6,223 bases of DNA from Bacillota bacterium. Lineage in GTDB: Bacteria; Bacillota; Clostridia; Christensenellales; QAND01. This document shows positions 5,543 through 6,223 of the stretch, piece after piece. Position 1 is the first letter of the stretch. Every line of letters begins with the position of its first letter. Where the stretch lies: positions 1-6,223 of the forward strand of contig DXZF01000002.1 of assembly GCA_019415425.1 (NCBI GenBank), in the 5' to 3' direction. Under the pieces are notes generated by a model. The model was not told the DNA's origin. It worked only from the letters and a program-made list of their open reading frames with translations, and made no database searches. A program made the position numbers and the translations under genes.

Positions 5543-5856
5543 TCTCACTGCATATCCGGCCATTGCAACGGCTGGCATTCCATGCAATGGGGCGCTATGC
5601 GCGTGACCGTGTTCGGCAACTTCTCACCGGTGATCAGCTTTCACCATGCGTTTTCAGCATCGCTCTCTCCCTGCCAAACAGCATCTGAAAAAGCGCCCAA
5701 GGCGCCTGCACTTGAACATGCAATTCCCCGACAAAATCGTTTAAGGATGGCATGGCTTCTGAGCGCAAGGTATCGGCTGGTACAAAGCGACGTGGCGGCA
5801 AGCGCATTTGCAACCCCGCACCCGACTTTAACAAAAACGAGCAATGGTGAAATAAC
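5543..5856. other. Intergenic stretch without a supported gene
   Basis: No reading frame here has a ribosome binding site or recognisable domain. It contains an 8-bp inverted repeat CCATTGCA/TGCAATGG (5560-5567 with 5583-5590), a 10-bp palindrome TCACCGGTGA (5624-5633), and a GCGCC-CAA-GGCGC hairpin (5693-5705) described separately. A minus-strand frame at 5634-5867 (up to 77 codons) ends in a fairly protein-like stretch (APWALFQMLFGRERAML) but begins inside the tRNA terminator; it might be a decayed gene end or chance. Confidence 0.5.
5687..5707 (-). terminator. Possible second terminator beyond tRNA cluster
   Basis: On the minus strand AGGCGCC-TTG-GGCGCTT forms a 5-bp GC stem, extendable to 7 bp with a G-U and an A-T pair, and runs into a short T-run. 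It lies about 150 nt past the main tRNA terminator and could catch read-through. The stem is short, so support is moderate. Confidence 0.4.
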
Positions 5857-5888
5857 AAAAGACCCATCTGGAATCAGATGGGTCTTTT
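5857..5888 (-). terminator. Terminator of tRNA cluster
   Basis: AAAAGACCCATCTG (5857-5870) pairs perfectly with CAGATGGGTCTTTT (5875-5888), a 14-bp stem with a 4-nt loop. On the minus strand it follows the last tRNA gene by 21 nt and ends in TTTT. The symmetric A and T runs mean it could also stop plus-strand transcription. Confidence 0.9.
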
Positions 5889-5909
5889 GCCGCGAAATAC
5901 ATCGCGATG

Positions 5910-5986
5910 TGGTACCCCCTCAGGGACTCGAACCCTGGACACCCTGATTAAGAGTCAGGTGCTCTAGCCAACTGAGCTAAGGAGGC
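5910..5986 (-). tRNA. tRNA-Lys (CTT)
   Basis: A 77-nt cloverleaf with CCA encoded (5912-5910). The anticodon stem CCTGA/TCAGG encloses loop CTCTTAA with anticodon CTT (plus positions 5950-5952). The T-arm is CAGGG-TTCGAGT-CCCTG. The acceptor GCCTCCT/AGGGGGT contains a G1-U72 wobble at its very end as well as U4-G69; the first is uncommon. It is last in a minus-strand tRNA cluster, 9 nt after tRNA-Gly(TCC). Confidence 0.95.
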
Positions 5987-5995
5987 ATGTGTGTA

Positions 5996-6069
5996 TGGAG
6001 CGGGTGATGGGAATCGAACCCACGTAGCCAGCTTGGAAGGCTGGAGCTCTGCCATTGAGCTACACCCGC
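5996..6069 (-). tRNA. tRNA-Gly (TCC)
   Basis: A 74-nt cloverleaf with CCA encoded. The acceptor GCGGGTG/CACCCGC is fully paired, the discriminator is T, the anticodon stem CCAGC/GCTGG encloses CTTCCAA with anticodon TCC (plus positions 6035-6037), and the T-loop is TTCGATT. It looks normal in every arm and reads GGA and GGG codons. Confidence 0.96.
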
Positions 6070-6082
6070 AAAAGAAGGTGGG

Positions 6083-6154
6083 AGCGGTAGACGAGATTCG
6101 AACTCGCGACATCCCCCTTGGCAAGGTGGCCCTCTCCCACTGAGCTACTACCGC
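6083..6154 (-). tRNA. tRNA-Gly (GCC), atypical: no CCA, mismatched stems
   Basis: The acceptor GCGGTAG/CTACCGC is perfect, the T-arm GCGAG-TTCGAAT-CTCGT is sound, and loop TTGCCAA carries anticodon GCC, so identity is clear. However the D stem GCTC/GAGG has a G10-G25 mismatch, the anticodon stem CCACC/GGGGG has an A29-G41 mismatch, and the discriminator T is followed by CCC rather than CCA (6082-6080). It may still work after CCA addition, or be a decaying or specialised copy. It lies about 10 nt from tRNA-Gly(TCC) in the same cluster. Confidence 0.85.
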
Positions 6155-6167
6155 CTGTACATTACTT

Positions 6168-6223
6168 TGGTGCGGGCGAAGAGACTTGAACTCCCACGCC
6201 TGTTGGCATTGGAACCTAAATCC
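6168..6223 (-). tRNA. tRNA-Leu (TAG), 5' part beyond window
   Basis: The 3' 56 nt of a class II tRNA with CCA encoded (6170-6168). The visible anticodon loop TTTAGGT gives anticodon TAG (plus positions 6216-6218), flanked by GGA and TCCAA. A variable arm TGCC-AACA-GGCG is present, as expected for leucine tRNA, and the T-arm is GGGAG-TTCAAGT-CTCTT with two G-U pairs. The acceptor's 3' strand is CGCCCGC with discriminator A. The D arm and 5' acceptor strand lie outside. Confidence 0.92.

Noticed and set aside
5492..5947. 151-codon plus-strand frame ending in QGLEPWTP
   Set aside because: It crosses two terminators and ends antisense to tRNA-Lys; the LEPWTP tail is a familiar artefact of frames running antisense to tRNA T-arms.

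Overview
The window looks like chromosomal DNA from a moderately GC-rich Firmicute, probably a Clostridia-type gut or anaerobe lineage. The reasons are strong AGGAGG-type ribosome binding sites, genome-encoded CCA on most of the tRNAs, stem-loop/T-run terminators, and the MarR-ABC-ABC and HxlR/SnoaL-like gene sets. This placement is an inference from gene style; no species can be named.

Positions 1-3633 (minus strand) hold a drug-efflux operon: a sigma-A-type promoter (3606-3633), a MarR-family regulator (3099-3557), an ABC half-exporter with a degenerate ATP site (1381-3111, TTG start) and a second ABC half-exporter (1-1384, cut inside its Walker A). The genes overlap by 13 and 4 nt, so translation is probably coupled. 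The pair resembles the heterodimeric BmrC/BmrD and LmrC/LmrD exporters. The MarR protein probably represses its own operon.

Positions 3634-4017 have no convincing gene but are dense in inverted repeats. Four large hairpins lie within 250 nt, and the strongest, read on the minus strand, is followed by a six-T run and so doubles as a terminator for the upstream hxlR-like gene. This is the least explained part of the window.

Positions 4018-5542 hold a divergent pair. An HxlR-family regulator (minus) faces a two-domain SnoaL-like/NTF2-fold protein (plus), which has its own terminator. The 361-nt gap between them carries five related inverted repeats (TTTCC...GGAAA or GTTTCC...GGTAA) and two perfect 14-bp palindromes, which suggests a multi-site operator region.

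Positions 5543-5856 have no supported gene. Positions 5857-6223 hold the 3' part of a minus-strand tRNA cluster, transcribed in the order Leu(TAG, partial), Gly(GCC), Gly(TCC), Lys(CTT), ending at a 14-bp-stem terminator. The Gly(GCC) gene is unusual: it lacks CCA and has stem mismatches.

Most of the window is recognisable biology. I did not find a clearly new system. The hairpin cluster, the operator array and the odd tRNA-Gly deserve follow-up.
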